Of a stretch of 64,000 nt of DNA, positions 35,034 through 46,551 are shown one piece after another. Source of the stretch: Alnus glutinosa (taxonomy: Eukaryota > Streptophyta > Magnoliopsida > Fagales > Betulaceae). The stretch spans positions 9,397,654 through 9,461,653 of the forward strand of contig NC_084886.1 in NCBI RefSeq assembly GCF_958979055.1, in the 5' to 3' direction. The notes under the pieces are model-generated. The model was given only the letters and a program-made list of their open reading frames with translations. It had not been told where the DNA came from and did not search any database. The position numbers and the translations under genes are program-made. How positions within the stretch are numbered: position 1 is the stretch's first letter; each line of letters opens with the position of its first letter.

Positions 35034-35244
35034 TAGGGTTGGCAAAACGGATTATCATGTCGGGCCCGAGTCGACCCGGTTGACTCGCCAACCAGTTTAG
35101 GCTAACCCAAACCCGATACAATTAGCTAAACAACGCCGAGTTGACAGTTCAACCCGTTTAGCTAAAACTCTAACCCTATAAGACTATGATTTTGTATTAT
35201 GTTCGTATCGAATTTGTGGATCGAGTAAAAAATTGATAACCCTA
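35034..35244. mobile_element. Small hAT-like element (about 211 bp)
   Basis: It begins tagggttggca and ends gataaccctaa, which are inverted. The interior has gacccg, gagtcgac and aacccg motifs in both directions. The flanking 8-mers match only in part (agcctaag at the left, aacttaag overlapping the right end), so the family call is tentative. Confidence 0.4.
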
Positions 35245-35348
35245 ACTTAAGATGCAAGAGCTGACCCACACAGGGCAAGTAAAACTCGCAGCCCTTAGAT
35301 TCAGAGAACTTAAATTTAGGGATCCCAATCCATTGAACCAAGCCTATG

Positions 35349-35391
<43 letters not shown>

Positions 35392-36177
35392 TCTGAGTGT
35401 CACCCAAGGGCTGGAAAAGGTGAATCTCAGAACATGGGTTTTCATGGAAGGTGTCCCTGTTCATTCTTACCCCTCGTACGTTAAACTACATCTGTTGAGA
35501 GGGCATGCAGAGGCCATAGACATGAAACTAGTAATCTTTCTGCAAAGGTGAAGTATGGGTTCAATGAATCCATTCACATTCGCACTTTATTTTATATCAA
35601 AATAATCTCATCTTGTGCATCTGAAAACAAACAATATTTGTCAGACGATGAGATTTACAAGAAAATCATAAGTGTGCTAAAGAATGCATTAAGATGTAAC
35701 AAGAGAGAATCCTGCGTCTCAAAAAGTAACCAAGCCTATCCCAAGCAAAAAACAATAAATAGATAAAGTATAATTTAAAAAAAAAAATTAAAAACAAACC
35801 TATAAAATCTCTTACTGAAAGTCTGAAATCACCACTCGCCATGGCAGAAGGATACGCCACAGTCCACCAGCAATCAAATCACTGATCACAGAGGACCAAG
35901 AACAGGTGTCACAGAACACAGTGAATAGTGGCACGCCACCCCAGATCGTGCTCATGCAAACCTGAAATCCCCGGATGCTAATCCCACGCAACCCCACCAA
36001 ATCCACCAAAAGAGACAAAGAGAGAGAGAGAAAGACTGTACAAACAGCCATAGACGCTGTCCTTTAAAAACACTACTGAAAGACATATATATATATAATA
36101 ATATCCGAAATTCACTTTCCCATAAACAGAAGGCTCTGAAAGGAGAGAAGAAAATAAGTCAATAGGGGACATAAAGA

Positions 36178-38442
36178 TCAAACCCCATCACTCCTGCTTT
36201 TGCTGTCACTATTGCTGATGCCTGTAACACAACCATTACTATTGCCATTGTCGTTCTCAGCTGCGTTGATTTGCGTGTGCTTTTCGGAGGAGCCCTTGCA
36301 AAGCTTGACCGGGTATTTAATAGCATTGAGCTCCAGCTTACGAAGTGCAGCTTCACCAAGATCAATGCCACATATATCAGAAAGCCTAACAAGATAGAGC
36401 AGGACGTCTGAAAGTTCTTCACCCAGGTGTTGCTTCTCTTCGTCTTTCCAATCAGGCAGTCCTCTTGGAACCTCCCCTTTCCACTGAAATATCTCGGACA
36501 GCTCTCCCACTTCTCCCACCTTAAACACACAAACACAAGCACACATATATGGCTTTGTTTGGCAATGAACTTGCTATGCCATGATAATGGGCTGCAATAT
36601 TTTTTTTTTTCTATTTTTCTCACTTTTTCACATTTTCTAATAACAATCGATATCAATTTTTTTTTTTTTCCACTTTTTATATCATATTAATAATTTTGTA
36701 TTACTTTTTAAATAAAAAAATTCACTACAATATAAATTTTTTATACTTTTTTATACAAATTCTTTTTATTTTATATCACAAATAAGCATTTGCAAACATA
36801 TCCAATACACCAAACCAGCAAAGTAAAGCAGACGATTGACAATGAAACCTCATTTACTAAATCATTCTTTCCGAGCAAGACAAAAGGTCTAGTTAGAGTT
36901 TCTCCAAGAAAATAAGCAAATTGGTTCATAATAGTCCATTAGTCATTTTTCATCTCAAGTAGAATATGCAAAATTTATAGTATAAATAGTAAATTCAAAT
37001 TACAAGAAAATTTTTATTATTTTCTCCCCCTTTCCTTCTTTATCTTTTTCTCTCCTTATTTTTTTCACATTTTTTTTTCTACATAAATTAATATTTACAT
37101 GCAAATGCAAATGCAAATGAGAATACAATAGAGAATCTGTTGGAAATAAATAACTATTTAAAAAGTATAACTCTTTATTTTACTTACAATTTTTTGTATA
37201 TTCTCTCAAATAAATTCTCTATTCTATTAATTATTTTCTTTAATATTATTTTATGCGGAAGAAAGGGTGAAAAAGAGAGAGAGAGAGAGAGTGAAAAAAG
37301 GAAAGAAATAAAGATAAAACAATAAAAAAAACTATTTGTAACGTGAATAATAAATAAACTCTTGTACTTATTTACTATTCATTCGAAAAAGAAAAATTTT
37401 ATTAACTTATTTTGTTGGAGACGAAAAATTGCTCGTAATAGTGAAAAGTCATTTGCCTTTGTGTTGGACATGACATGAAACAACTACAACATAACACAAC
37501 AAACATTCTTTCGTGTAAATCTACAATTTTATGTCCTACAAACGCCATCTTTAACTTACTTTGATCGATTCCTACGCAATTGATAAAGCGATTCAACATA
37601 TGATCAGCAGAGATATCGGCATAAACAATCAAACAAACAATAGAAGCCAATGCAGTTGCTTTCAAATACATTGTGTTGGTTCTTTACAATTTCGCTACAG
37701 TTCCTGAAAGGAAGCTGGATTTTTATAGATCATTCTATGGCCAAAACGACTGGTATTGGTCTTCAAGAAAACAAGTTACATTTTTTAAATGTTAATAGAA
37801 CGGCCACGATCTCCAAAGGGTCCATCCATAAGTCAAATATTAATACAAAATAAAAGTAGCAGGAAAGGGAGACATCGCCCATTGTGGATCAGAGTTTTCC
37901 ACTTTTCCTGCCTCTCTTTCCACTCGAACCTGAATAGTATATATAATGAGGAAGGTTACCCGAAACCCATGCCTAATGGGTTAATGGGTTAATGGGATTA
38001 ATGCCAACGACCAACGGGCAAGTGGAAACAGCATTCAAGTGTGTGTGAGAGAGAGAGAGAGAATAGCCGTTGATCCATTGATCAACTAGTTTTTTTTTTT
38101 TTTTTCTTCCCTTCTGAATTTCTATCAAAAAGTGTAGTCTTACTTGCTAGTTTGATTTCTTAATTTATTTCCAGGAAATCACTGAGCAAAAGGTGTTGAA
38201 TCTCCAAAACATGTATTCCTAGCCAAAACACCATAAAGGATGCAGGAGAAAAAGCATCAGAAGAGATAGGTTGAAAAGATTAAGAGCTCAGCTGCAAAAT
38301 GAATACCGAGATTTTACGAAAAAAAGGTAATAATTACCAGAGCCAAAAGGAGATTTCTAGGGCTATGAAACTGATCCCAGTCCCTTTCCTTTGAAAACTC
38401 CGCCATTCTCTTCCTCAACTCTTCGAGAGTAACCCCTGTCAT
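36178..38442 (-). CDS. DCTPP1: dCTP pyrophosphatase (MazG-type all-alpha NTPase)
   Basis: The enzyme hydrolyses dCTP and modified cytosine nucleotides to the monophosphate plus pyrophosphate, cleaning the nucleotide pool. Exon 1 is 38338-38442 and exon 2 is 36178-36519. The 1.8-kb GT-AG intron is in phase 0 and the product has 148 residues. Exon 1 gives MTGVTLEELRKRMAEFSKER and HSPRNLLLAL. Exon 2 gives VGEVGELSEIFQWKGE and GEELSDVLLYLVRLSD. The metal-binding MazG pattern ExxE…ExxD is complete (E41, E44, E70, D73). The C-terminal tail after IKYP is long, Asn/Ser-rich and probably disordered. The intron holds the small ORF at 37402-37671 on the same strand. Length and order fit plant and animal DCTPP1 proteins. 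Confidence 0.93.
37402..37671 (-). CDS. Candidate small secreted-protein exon nested in the DCTPP1 intron
   Basis: The frame begins MYLKATALASIVCLIVYADI, a plausible signal peptide with a hydrophobic stretch and small residues before the presumed cut. On the minus strand a ctataaaa box lies about 55 bp before the ATG. After codons for CVGIDQ there is a strong splice donor (caaagtaagt). The real coding exon may therefore be only about 38 codons, with further exons lower down that I could not identify. The family is unknown, and chance remains possible. Confidence 0.25.
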   Translation of the reverse strand: MYLKATALASIVCLIVYADISADHMLNRFINCVGIDQSKLKMAFVGHKIVDLHERMFVVLCCSCFMSCPTQRQMTFHYYEQFFVSNKIS

Positions 38443-40861
38443 TCTTTGCCCTCCTCCTCCGTTTCCCTTTCCCTATGCCGTGCAACAAAACTCGCCGGAT
38501 AAGAACCAAGGGCGCATTTACGCAATTACGTACATCCCTGCCTTTTTTTCAACCGCGCCTCGCCGGCCTACCGGGTATAGCCTGTCCCTGGGACTGGGAC
38601 CGCTTTCCAGCCTTTCCTCTTTTTGGGGATGGCCACGTGTCTACCATGTCAACTTGTGTCACGTTTAAGAGATTTGAAATCTTTTAAATTTGGACTATTC
38701 TTTAAAGGAAATTAAATTTTAGGTATCCTATACAAACAAAATAAAAACAAAAAAAATAAAAAAATAAATATCTAATAAATCATTAAGTTTGAGCGCTATT
38801 TAAAATAGATTTCTCACTTTTTAAAAATTAATATTCACTGCTTAACTTTTTCACAAATTTAAAACCCATTATTTCGTGATTTTTTTTGTTCATTCTTGCA
38901 ACATCCGTTAATGTCACATAAGCATTTTCATCACACCATCTTAAAATATTGTTTTTTTATTATATTATAAATTGTAAAACTTAATATTTTATTTTATTTT
39001 TAAAATTTTATTAATAATTTAAAAAAATATATTGACATTAAATTTTAGTTATTTATTAATAATACTGTAAACTACATTTTTATCTTCCAATTATTTTATA
39101 ATGCTGATGTTGCACTTTCAATTAATTCTTAAATTATTGTAAAAAAATAAAAAAAATTTGTTAGAATTACCACGTAAACATGTAATATAATTAAGAAATT
39201 AAAATATAATATTTAGTCTTTATATAATCGTATACTCTTATTCTATCACTATTTTATTAAGTTTGACGTGAAATTGTATAATATAAGGATTTTGTTGAAG
39301 ATATGATCCTGGGGATCTCCAAAGACTAGGGTGACTTGGCAAATCCCCCTTCTCCGGTAATTTGATTAGAAGAAAAAAAAAAAACAAAAAAAAAAAAAAC
39401 AAAAGAGTGGCTTGGCAATTGGCACTGGACCAGCTGACCTCAGGTCCTCAGCAGACAGCAAACATGGGGCCATTCATGTTTTTCACTTTAGTTTGTTCTG
39501 AGCGGACGATTGTGTAATTGTTCGTCTGCGATAATTATAAAAAATTATTTTCATTCAAACTTTTATCATGTTTCCCTTTCGGGGGTAAGAACTATTTATT
39601 TTTTTATTTATTTATTTTTGCTTTTTTTTTGAATATCATGAAATTGTTTAGTAGATGTTGAACAAGGAAATGTTATGCTCGAAGAATTGTTATTTTGCCA
39701 AGTGAAATGAAAATGATTATTTTATAGTAAAGATTTTGTTTTATTTCATATAACTCTATATATTTTATCGCGTCATTTAAAATTTATTAGACTTGAAAAA
39801 TTTAATTTTAACCATAAAATAAATATTCCCCATTTTGCAGGGTAAAAGATTTTTTCTTAAAATATTGGATGCATGGTATGGTATCTATTTCAAATTGAGA
39901 AATAATATAATTAAATACATCTTCTACATTACATATCCTATTTTCAAATCTACCATTGAATTTATATGACCTAATATGTGGTCTCACACACAAATTCAAT
40001 GATGAATTTAAAATTTAGTTATGATGTAACATTATATTGATATTTAGATTTTTTATTTTTATTTTTATTTTTGGTTTAGACACGTGTTCTATCCATATAG
40101 ACACGTGTTTTATTATTTCATGATAGGATATAAATTTCATATAAAATGGGCTATAGAATTTTTTATAATTCATTCTCTAAAAGCATTACGTATCTCTTGA
40201 ACATGTAAAATATATATATATATATATTAATGCTATTAAAAAGCAAATACTTCTCACATGATAAGGAATACATAACATTTTTAAATACTAGGTTAAAAAA
40301 ATAAAATTGACAACCCAATTTGTGAGAAATTTTTAACCCTTCATGATATAACTTATACATTGGAAAGTCTTTGCCCGGTTCTGGAAGTTTCTAAATACTC
40401 TGCACGTGAGTTGGAAACAGCACATTCAACGAGTATGTCCTATTCTGAAAAATGGTCATGCCCTCTTTGCAAGGCTACGTTGAAAGAAAAGTAATCATTG
40501 CACAGTAATTGTATACAATATGTGCATAATTGTAGAAGAATAATGATAGTTGTACACTTCACTCCCCATTTCTTATGTTGGAAACGGCATAGAATGTGTT
40601 GGGATTGTGATATTGCTAGAATCATTTAGTGGTAATCCGAATGGCCTTTAAATGTTGATGTTCTAGCTGGATTAAGGCCATAGTTTGATCCATACCTAGA
40701 AAGGAGGTCCATGATTTTCAACATTTTGCTATAGTTGCTGTGAATATGGTCTGTCTCATTAGGAATCAGGTGCAAATTCCAGTCAAGTTGATGTTCATTC
40801 CCTTTTAAAACAGATAAGGCTGATAGTGCATACTCCAAAACAAGCTTGAGATAAAGTTCAG
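38443..40861. other. Spacer upstream of DCTPP1
   Basis: The part nearest the gene (38443-38690) is GC-richer and is the likely promoter and 5' leader of the minus-strand dCTPase. The rest is AT-rich without a coding signal. A direct repeat of tagacacgtgtt, containing a G-box-like cacgtg, lies at about 40077 and 40099. Confidence 0.4.
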
Positions 40862-41737
40862 GGTTAAATACTTTTTAGTTCCATGAATTTTAACAATTTG
40901 TTTTTGTTTTTTTTTCATCGGTTTCACTTTTGGTCAGATGTGGTATCTCATTTAGAGTTGTGATTGGTGCACAACAAGGTTGTACAATATATGCACAACA
41001 CAAAATACATGGGGTGAAACTCATGTAGTAGATCCCATTCACATGGGTCTCAATCATATGTCTTGTGTTATGCATGTGTTGTGCAACCTTGATGTGCAAA
41101 AATCTTTTTCCTCTTATTTATAGGCATATGCCCAAATAGTACCTCCGTCCATTTGCCATCAAGAGGACTAATGAAATTCCATATCAATCCAATCAAAACA
41201 TGACATGTGTTATATACCTCATTAAAAATTATAAACAATTTTTTTTTAAAAAAAATAAAAATAAAAACTTAAATTTAAAAATCAAGAAAATAAATAAAAA
41301 AAAATTATATAGTTTTGCCTCTAGGGGATGATCGAACTACTCCTGTGGGCCATGGGGGTGGCCAAACCACCCTTAGGCCAAACGGGAGTGGCCGTGCCAC
41401 CCCCATACTAGTCCTGAGATGGCTTAGCCACCCCTTTTGGCCAAAATGGGTTGCTCGAGTCACATTTTTTTTTTCTTGATTTTTAAATTTAAATTTAAAT
41501 TTAAGTTTTTATTTTTTAAAAAATTGTCTTCATTTTTTAATAAGGTATATGATACATGTTATATTTGATTGGGTTAACATGAAATTCTGTTAGTTTTCTT
41601 AACGGTGGATAGACGGATGTACTATTTGGTATATGCTCATAAGCGAGGTACCACGTGTGATCGAAAGTGAATCCGAAGTGAAAAAAAAAAAAAAAAAAAA
41701 AAATTGTTAAAACCTAAGGGGAAAAAATATATTTAAC
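40862..41737. mobile_element. Foldback element with GC-rich core, host of a nested MITE
   Basis: The left arm starts ggttaaatactttttagttc and continues through taacaattt, ttcacttttggtcag and gtggtatctca. The right arm is its inverse (gaggtaccac, gatcgaaagtgaatcc, attgttaaaac, atatttaac). The core (about 41328-41450) is rich in gggtggcc/ggccaccc and lies between A/T runs. The ends resemble those of the foldback at 51282-52038. The left arm is interrupted by the MITE at 40955-41112. Confidence 0.75.
40955..41112. mobile_element. Nested hAT-like MITE (158 bp)
   Basis: It splits the left arm of the surrounding foldback and leaves ctcattta (40947-40954) and cttattta (41113-41120) on its sides, a 7-of-8 match as expected for a hAT duplication. 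Its arms (gcacaacaaggttg … caaccttgatgtgc) are inverted. A partial relative lies at 52690-52820. Confidence 0.7.
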
Positions 41738-42995
41738 AAGCTTATTCAGGTGGTTATCAATGGAAGCCTCCTTCTCTGAATCTTTAAACAAACATGTGAA
41801 TTATAGCAAAAGTGTCGTTCAGATCATTCATTTTGTAAATTGTGGGCCACTGTGGAGTGTAATGTGGTGGAGAGAGAGATTTCTGGTAGGGAATCATCAC
41901 GAACTCAAGCTCCAGTAAAACTTAAATGAGTTGAGCTCACGCTGAGCTCTACTCGCCCGAACTTAGCTCTTGCATTTATGGGCAAAGGAAGGTAGAGGTT
42001 GCCGGTGAAAAAAAACCACTAAACTTGTGGGCCTGCCCTACGTGCAGGGACGAAGCTATCCTTTGGCTTGGAGCTGACTCTCCAAATCAAAGGTTTTGTC
42101 CTAAAAAAAAATATATATAAAAAAATAATAATAATTAAATTAAATTTTATCATTTAATTTTTTAATTTTGACCTCTTTTTTTTTTTTTTTTTTTTTTTCA
42201 ATTTAACCCCTAAAGTCTAAAAGCTGGTCCGTCCCTTTCTACTATTATTTTCTACCGCATCCATTAATTACTTACTGTAAATTCCCAACGTCTTGTCTTG
42301 TCTACGTACCTTCGTCTTATCTACCATTCTACCAACCTTCTCATTGTTGTCTCCGACTCTCCGGCGTCTCCGCCGTTCTTTCTTTTTTTTTTATTTTTTT
42401 TTTATTTTTTGGAAAACTTAAAATTTTCAGTGATTTAATTGCACATATGGTGAGATGCTACACAAAATGCTTGTCCTTATTTATTGTCACTGACTCACTG
42501 ATACTGAAGTGTACGCCCATCTTCAGCCCCAAACATGAAACACCCACCCATAATCTATCAAGGAAAAAAAAAAAAAAAACCCATCCATAATAATTAATGC
42601 TGTCGCCTCAAGTGATCAAAATTAAGGATTAGGATTGAAATGTAAAACATCTATTTCATTTTTTTTTAATGAATAATGTAAACATCTATTTCGTCGATTT
42701 AAACTTTATAAATTTAATGGTGAATATGGTGAAATGGATCCTCCCAAATTCATAGATATGAGTCCTGATGCTGATTTAAGACTATCGAATTTCTCCAATC
42801 AGGTCTTCAGGCTCAAAATTTGTTGTTGCAGAAAAGAAAAAGAAAAAAACATGAACAAAACGCGAGAGAGAGAGAGAGAGAGTAATTGGAGCATTGATCG
42901 CTATTCGCTATAAAAGTTGAACACTTGGGGGAAATATTTACACAATTGAACCGCAACAATAAGCATAATTTCTGGTAGAACTCAGATCTGAAGAT
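41738..42995. other. Spacer
   Basis: No coding signal. T-runs lie at about 42178-42199 and 42386-42410, and a (ga)n run at about 42865-42882. Confidence 0.4.
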
Positions 42996-43256
42996 TTAAG
43001 GCCAAACTGATTCGACACAAACCCTATACTCGAGCGGATTCTCCACTACCGTCTCTTCTGAGACGGTGTTATCCTTGATGGCCTCCTCTCTCAGCGGCTT
43101 TTTGGTAGAGAAACGCTTGGCAGCGGCAACACAAGAGGCCGAAGCAGCAGAAGAAGAGGAGGAGGCGGAGGGAAGCCTTCCGAGTATACTTGAAGTTGTG
43201 GCTTGCGGACGAACAAGCTGGGACATCAGTAGCAAAAGAGAAGCCATGGATTGCAA
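42996..43256 (-). CDS. Small protein with mitochondrial-type N-terminus, family unknown
   Basis: A single open frame of 86 codons. The start region (MQSMASLLLLMSQLVRPQAT) is free of acidic residues, and a Ser/Ala-rich stretch with AAAKRFSTKKP follows. This is the usual makeup of a mitochondrial presequence. The C-terminal third is acidic (REEAIKDNTVSEETVVENP) and ends RVCVESVWP. A tatataaa-like box (plus-strand tttatatgta at 43320-43329) lies about 70 bp upstream. I do not recognise the family; the presequence reading is inference. Confidence 0.45.
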   Translation of the reverse strand: MQSMASLLLLMSQLVRPQATTSSILGRLPSASSSSSAASASCVAAAKRFSTKKPLREEAIKDNTVSEETVVENPLEYRVCVESVWP

Positions 43257-43660
43257 ACGATTAGATCAGATGTTTGTGTAGCAGGCGATGATCGATCGTT
43301 CTCTTGAAACAAGTTGCTGTTTATATGTAAGATCTGCATATAATATATAACACATAGGGATTAGGGAGGGTGATGAATTTCAGGAGAGCCGAGCCCACCG
43401 TTTTTCTTGTTACCAGTTTGAAATATTCCAAAGTAGTAATGAGAAATGATGCTTGGATTGGGAAATACCAGGGGTTCCCAAAGCCCCTGAGTCTCTCCCC
43501 ACCAGCTGGCTTCTAGTCCGTTGTAAACTTCTAGAATTTTTTTTTCTTTTTTACTTCTCCAAATCCTGAATACTTTATCAATATACTAGTTAATCAAATT
43601 TCTTTTTTTACTTTTCAAAACAAAATTATAATTTTCTTCACGAAATATCTTTAATTAAAG

Positions 43661-44353
43661 GGGATAATTGCACCGTTGATCTCTGTGGTATGCCATAATT
43701 ATTTTCCACTCCCTATGGTTTAAAAGATGCATGGGAGGTCCTTGTGGTATGCAATAATTACGTTTTACTCCCTGAGTCGATTTTCCGTTCACCATTTTGA
43801 CGGAATCTGTTAACCCTTCACGTCAACGCCATGTGTCGCCAATAAGATGGTGACACGTGTCCATCTTAATAAAAAAATATAAATTTATTAAAAAATAAAT
43901 AAATAAACTTATTATTATTTTTTTTTTTTAAAAAAAAAGGCAAGCCAAGGGGTGGCCCGAAGGCCACCCACCCACCCCCAGGCCATTGGGGGTGGCCGTG
44001 TGCCACCCTCGGCCACTGGGAGGCTGCGGCCACCCCCAGAGGTGGCCGGGGGTGGCCCAGCCACCCCTTGGCCTGCCTTTTTTGTTTTTGTTTTTTAAAA
44101 AATAAGTTTATTTATTTATTTTTTAATAAATTTATATTTTTTTATTAAGATGGACACGTGTCGCCATCTTATTACCAATACGTGGCGCTGACATGTAGGA
44201 CTAACAGATTCCGTCAAACTGGCTGATGGAAAATCGACCCAGGGAGTATAACGTAATTATTGTAATCCACAGGGACCTTCCATTCACTTTTTAAACCATA
44301 GGGAGTGAAAAATAATTATGTCATACCACAAGGATCAACAGTGCAATTATCCC
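43661..44353. mobile_element. Mutator-like MITE with long inverted arms and GC-rich core (693 bp)
   Basis: Both ends read (a/g)gggataattgcac inward. The arms stay inverted for about 270 bp (gtggtatg.cataattatttt, actccctatggttt, gacggaatctgtta, gacacgtg). Flanks are taattaaag and taattaaaa, a 9-bp duplication with one change, the length expected for Mutator-like elements. The core (about 43942-44086) is a near-palindrome of ggggtggcc/ggccacccc between T- and A-runs. No transposase is present. Confidence 0.85.
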
Positions 44354-44396
44354 TAATTAAAATACAAAACATTTTTTAGAAAAGAAAAATGCTATT

Positions 44397-44553
44397 AGTA
44401 CCAAATCTTTTACCAAAAGATTAGTATCAAGATGATGTGGAGCTTTTTCATCAGAAATGATTAAAACAATTAATTAAAAAAAATGCTATAGGTTTCAATA
44501 AATAAACTCCACATCATCTTGATAACAATCCTTTCATAAAATATTTGATATCT
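44397..44553. mobile_element. Foldback MITE (about 157 bp)
   Basis: The left arm (accaaatctttt, agtatcaagatgatgtggag) is inverted at the right (ctccacatcatcttgataac, ttcataaaatatttgatatc). It immediately follows the Mutator-like MITE. The central aaaacaattaattaaaaaaa resembles the centre of the element at 33526-33692. Confidence 0.6.
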
Positions 44554-45875
44554 TTATCATTTTTTAAATAATATTTTTATAATTATCCATATCAGAATAT
44601 TTTAAATTTAGACAAATAATTTAAGAAAATCTAAATCTATTTACCCCCGTCCTATCCGTTACATAACTTTCATCGGAAAAGTCAGTCCAACCCACTCAAC
44701 CTACGCACACCTTTTCCATACCAAAATTATGATAAAAAGAAAGCAAAATGCTGGGAAACCATGGGTTCTGACTCCTGAGTCCTGACCGTTGGCTTGTCGG
44801 CAGTGGTTTTGACCAAAAAGTCTTAATCCTGGGCAGCCTTTCAATTTTCAAGTCGTTGGGACCGTTTTATATTGTTAGGTCCGCAATACGCGTTTCAACT
44901 TTCAAGCGAGCTACCAATATTTGTGTGACGTAGGGCTAAAGCTTTATCTAGCCGAGTCTAGCATAGGATTATTTTAGCTTGATTTTAATTATTAATTTAT
45001 TGCATATATAAATTAAATATCGTAATTATTTAATTTTTTTTTCATAAATTTATTATTTATGTTTATTAGATAAATTAATTCCAACCTTAATTTATCTGAT
45101 ATTGCGAGCTGTAATTTTCTTTTATTTTTCATGTGTAATAAAGTTGTGGAGCAATATGAGGCCTAGGGATGTAATCGAGCCGAGCCGAGTCGAGTTTGAC
45201 ATTTTCGGGATTGGCTCGTTTAAGAAGACCTATAATCGAGCCGAGCTCGAGCTCGAGCCGAGCTTTAGAAACCTTGTCCGAGCTCGGCTCGTTTGATAAA
45301 TACCATGACTCGAGCTCGAGCTCGAGCTCGCTAAGTAAACCATATCGAGCCGAGCCGGGACTCGATAGGCTCGGACCGGCTCGAGCTCGAGATGTAAATA
45401 AAATTTTAAGTGAGCTTGATACGAGCCCGAGCCCGAGCCCGATTAAAATCTATTCGAGCCTTATTTGAGCAACTCAGCTTGTTTATGGCTCGTTTAGTTT
45501 GTTGTGAATAAAGAAATTATTAAATACAAACTTTATTCTAAAAATACTAAATAACTTGTTTCAGGCACAAAAAATTCACAATATTACAAGAAACTTTCAA
45601 AAAATAAATCTTGAATTACAAGAAAAAAAAATACAAAAAAATGAAATAAGCATAATTGTAACTAAACTAAAAAATAAAATTTACATAAATAACTAAAATA
45701 CAACACAAATTACAATTTAAAACAATGTAATCTCAACTCTAAAGGGTTGCACTTCCCCCTTGCCACCCTGCATTCACTAAAAAAAAAGTTTGTTAGATAA
45801 TTTTTCCACCGTTTATTATTTAGCATGTAGAATTTACGAATCTTTTAGAACTATAGATTGAGGGAGAGAAAGACC

Positions 45876-46147
45876 TTAGCTTGGCTGCTGCTCAGTTGGA
45901 CTATGATCTACGTTTAGCCCAATTATTCTTTCTATTAGATTTCTTCCTTTTCCTAGACCGGCCCAGCTGAATGACTTCCTCCCCATTCCTCCTGAATGAC
46001 TTCCTCCCCACCATTCCTCTGCTTCACAAGAGCACCAATATTTAGCAAATAGAGAAAGACAAGAATTGTCCCAAAGCAATAAATTAGAAATTCAAATTCT
46101 TCTCTAAGATCTATTTCCCAGCAACATAAACAGGACCAACAAAACAA
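45876..46147 (-). other. Short open frames and a 22-bp tandem repeat, no function seen
   Basis: Two overlapping minus-strand frames of 64-67 codons show no family features. The block ctgaatgacttcctccccat is duplicated in tandem at about 45966-46010. The stretch lies within the possible hAT-like element. Confidence 0.3.
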
Positions 46148-46551
46148 ATAGCTAACAGCCTAACACCAAGACATGTTTATTGAAACCTCCACTTATAAGT
46201 AACTCACCACCCTGAAAATGCATGCAGCAGTTTGACAATGAATACAATCTAACTACTGAATCCTTCAATTACACTCCATATATCAACTAATATGTATGAT
46301 AGTTTTATATCAAAATCACTACCATAAATACATTAGTGACAAAAATGTCTATTTTTTGGGTTGAAAGTGATATACAAGTCTGTTAAAGACAAATTAGCAC
46401 TTTATCTTCAAAAAACTAAAGCATCTATCATACCACATCAGTCTTCGTGTAGATGAATAAGATGATTCCCAGATTTATAATGTACAAAAGGCCAAATAAA
46501 ATCTGCATCAACAAAAAAAAAATTATAAACCATGAGGGATCTGATAAAACT

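Noticed and set aside
35812..36051. Minus-strand ORF with VCMSTIWGGVPLFTVFCDTC downstream of DCTPP1
   Set aside because: No family recognised and it lies where the DCTPP1 3' untranslated region is expected; not strong enough to call.
45196..45468. 90-codon Ser/Arg/Glu-rich ORF
   Set aside because: Product of cgagct repeats at a transposon end.
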